From Setophaga petechia (lineage: Eukaryota > Chordata > Aves > Passeriformes > Parulidae), in assembly GCA_024362935.1 (NCBI GenBank), contig JANCRA010000004.1:22525121-22589120 (forward strand): DNA of 64,000 bases, written 5' to 3'. The position numbers and the translations under genes were made by a program. The notes under the pieces were generated by a model. It saw nothing but the letters and a program-made list of their open reading frames with translations, did no database searches and was not told the DNA's origin. This document shows positions 61,770-64,000 of this stretch, in pieces; position 1 is the stretch's first letter, and each line of letters starts with the position of its first letter.

Positions 61770-62612
61770 AGCAGTAAACCAAATGCAATGTAGAGGCAAA
61801 CTGCAGGCAATCCAGGAGACTCCTGGAATGCATGGAGGATAACTTCTTGAGGCAGGTAATAGACACATCTGTCACTGGAGGTGATGTGATACTGGACCTG
61901 ATTATCACCAACAAGTATCACCAGTAAGTTTGCTGGTTTGCAGATCAGCTGGGGACATCAAGAGGCAACCTGAGCTGCAGTGATCGTGCATGGGTAGAGT
62001 TTGCAAATCTGAGGAATATGGAACAAGACCCTGAATTTTAGGAGGAGGAGTTAATCTATAGTGCCTTCTGGGACACTGCCCTCTGCAACAGGAAAGCAGA
62101 ACAGAACTGGCAGATCTTTAAGGACACTTTTCATAGAGCCCAACAGCTCTCAAATCTCATATGTAGGGTGACAGCAAAGCATGCCAAGAGACTTATATGG
62201 ATGAATCAAGAGCTGTTTGTCAGACTTAAGCATCAGAAGCAAATGCACAATCTGTGTAAGTAGGAGCAGGTAACTGGGAAAGAACATTGGGACACAATCA
62301 AGTTGGGTAGGGATGGGGTGAGGAGGGTCAAAGCATGCATAAAGATTAATTTGACAAGATTAATAATAAAAACTTCTGCAGGTATATCAGCCATAACATG
62401 AAGACCAACCACACTGATGAACACAAGTGGTAAATGGTAACTGTGGAAAGGGAGAAGGCAGAGGCACAGCCCCATCTCTGGAATTGTTCAAGGCCAGGTT
62501 CTATGGAGTCCTGAGCAATCTGATCTAGTAAGTGGTAACCCTGTCCACAGCAGGGACTGTGTGACCTATAAGGTCTTTTTTTACCCTAAAAATTTTATGA
62601 TTTCAGAGTTAA
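61770..62612 (+). mobile_element. Internally deleted CR1 LINE
   Basis: The segment 61775-62390 follows the CR1 ORF2 region downstream of the endonuclease: CAATCCAGGAGACTCCTGGA, GATACTGGACCTGATTATCA, a TGCAGTGATCGTGCATGGG segment, ATGGATGAATCAAGAGCTG and CTGCAGGTATATCAG. From about 62462 it jumps to the CR1 3' UTR: CATCTCTGGAATTGTTCAAG, GCCAGGTTCTATGGAGTCC, CTGATCTAGTAAGTGGTAAC, ending near AATTTTATGATTTCAG. The whole reverse-transcriptase region is missing. Stops and indels show it is a dead copy. It starts about 110 bp after the LTR-like element. Confidence 0.82.
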
Positions 62613-64000
62613 TTCTATAACAATATGTGTAAGTTTCCAAAGTAATTAGACATAGAAATTTATGCCTATTGTTATAAATTAATTTGATTTACACAATTCA
62701 AATTTCAGATGACAAGAGAAAGATAAGAAATAAACTTTTTAGACTGAATTTACTGGACTATATTTACCGGGCACTTTTTGCAGTGTTAGGAACAGCTTGT
62801 TTTAATTTTTACTTAACTCTTCTAAAAATAAATACATAATGTTGGCTTTAATAAGTTAGATGAGGGCTCATTGAAAGAATTAATTGGACTTTTCTTTTGC
62901 TAATGGACACCAGAGAATTCCTCATTTAAGAATGTGTAAGGAGAATTAGAATGAAAGAAGTACAATTACTTTTAAGTATCTGTCCCTAAAACCTGGGTAT
63001 CAGACTGGTGATAGTCCTTATTTAGAGGTGGGTCAGCAAATGTTATTCATGCCAGATGCTGTCCTCTATTTAATTTCAAAAAAGAACCTGAGGGTTTGTT
63101 AATTGCCAATGGTGTAGCTGACTTCAAAATGTAGATCAATCTAGATCCTCTGTGTTTACACAGGTGTTGTACAACCCTGGAAACCATTAATTTCCCCTAG
63201 CAATTTTCTGCAAAGCTTCTTGTATGTTTCTCTTGTAGTTGTTCAGGAGTCTCAAAGCTTGGTAACATTAGACACCTGCATATTTCACTACAGTGTCTTA
63301 TCTGTCCCACATGAAAGGTCTTATCCAGTAGACATTCTTAGTATATTTTTGTCAGGTCAGACCTGGAGCAACTTAAAGACAACTAGAGCCTGACCCAATG
63401 CTCAAGAAGAGTATTCTACCAGGTCTGTTGGAGAACATGTTCAGTAATATCTGGATCATAAAAAGGTTTTTGAGCACTGTTCATGGGAGATGATCCAGCC
63501 ATCACACTCAAGGACACTTTTATACTGTCTTGTCCTGAGCCAGCTTCTTTCAAGCATAAATATTCAGCAGCAGAAAAAGAGTGTTTTCATCTCATAGGAT
63601 TTATGTGGGAGAGGTAGAAGATAGAGATTCCAGTTTCTTCTCCAAAAAACACATAAAACCTAACCTGACTTAAAACAGTCAAGTCCAAAGCCCTGTTCTT
63701 TTTTTTTTCTTTTTGCCTATTTCATTCTTTCTGTGAATTCATATTCAAATTTACTTCTTTTGCTCTATAGCCTTCATTAATTCCAAGTGATGAGTGAAGT
63801 TAATGGGAAGTTTTCTTCCCACTGAGGTGCAGATTTAATGCATGCTTAAAAACACAGAGGAAGCCTGTCTCAAACTGAAAGCAAAGAGAATGCATAGGCT
63901 CTTTGAAAGGTAAGGGTTATAAAAATAAATTGCCAACATCTTCACTGTTTGTTTCTCAGGGGCTAAGCTGCCACTAGTACATTATGCATGTTGTTTTTTT
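62613..64000. other. Noncoding stretch at the window end
   Basis: AT-rich single-copy sequence without a recognised repeat, apart from short T runs near 63700 and at the last bases. No exon or RNA gene is seen. Confidence 0.4.

Overview
The window reads as noncoding DNA from a bird, most likely a songbird (passerine). The base composition is AT-rich and eukaryotic. There are no bacterial-style operons, and no open reading frame has convincing protein character. The interspersed repeats decide the lineage. There are several CR1 LINE fragments with typical avian 3' ends, and solo LTRs of endogenous retroviruses with avian ERVL-like and alpharetrovirus-like architecture. No SINEs of mammalian type were seen. 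Family names come from remembered consensus patterns, not from a database search.

Layout. 1-1.9 kb is AT/TAAT-rich single-copy DNA. 1.94-2.86 kb is a solo ERVL-like LTR with a perfect 5-bp target duplication. 6.2-6.7 kb is a CR1 3' end. 9.67-9.99 kb is a short alpharetrovirus-like solo LTR. About 12.4-12.6 kb is a decayed CR1 reverse-transcriptase fragment. 16-19.4 kb holds microsatellites. 19.5-20.1 kb looks like a conserved noncoding element. 28.2-29.3 kb has two CR1 copies tail to tail. 30.07-30.63 kb is an ERVL-like LTR, and 33.1-33.3 kb is an antisense LTR fragment. 40.7-43.9 kb is the most regulatory-looking block, interrupted by a long (AC)n tract. 48.2 kb carries a possible terminal coding exon on the minus strand. 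51.70-52.84 kb is a large GC-rich solo LTR with a perfect 5-bp target duplication. 53.5-53.9 kb is an antisense LTR-like element next to a 16-bp triplication. About 60.9-61.66 kb is a CpG-rich LTR-like element with (GGGCA)8, a 19-bp inverted repeat and three tandem TATA-like units. 61.8-62.6 kb is an internally deleted CR1.

Biology. The best reading is an intergenic or long-intron segment, possibly a regulatory desert near a developmental gene. CR1 retrotransposition and retroviral insertion followed by LTR-LTR recombination have shaped it. No new multigene system was found. The most useful leads are the candidate coding exon at 48.2 kb, the structured LTR promoter at 61 kb, the likely conserved elements at 19.5-20.1 and 41.5-42.5 kb, and a set of unusually perfect short hairpins (13.4, 18.4, 54.7, 57.1 and 57.7 kb) that resemble template-switch mutations.
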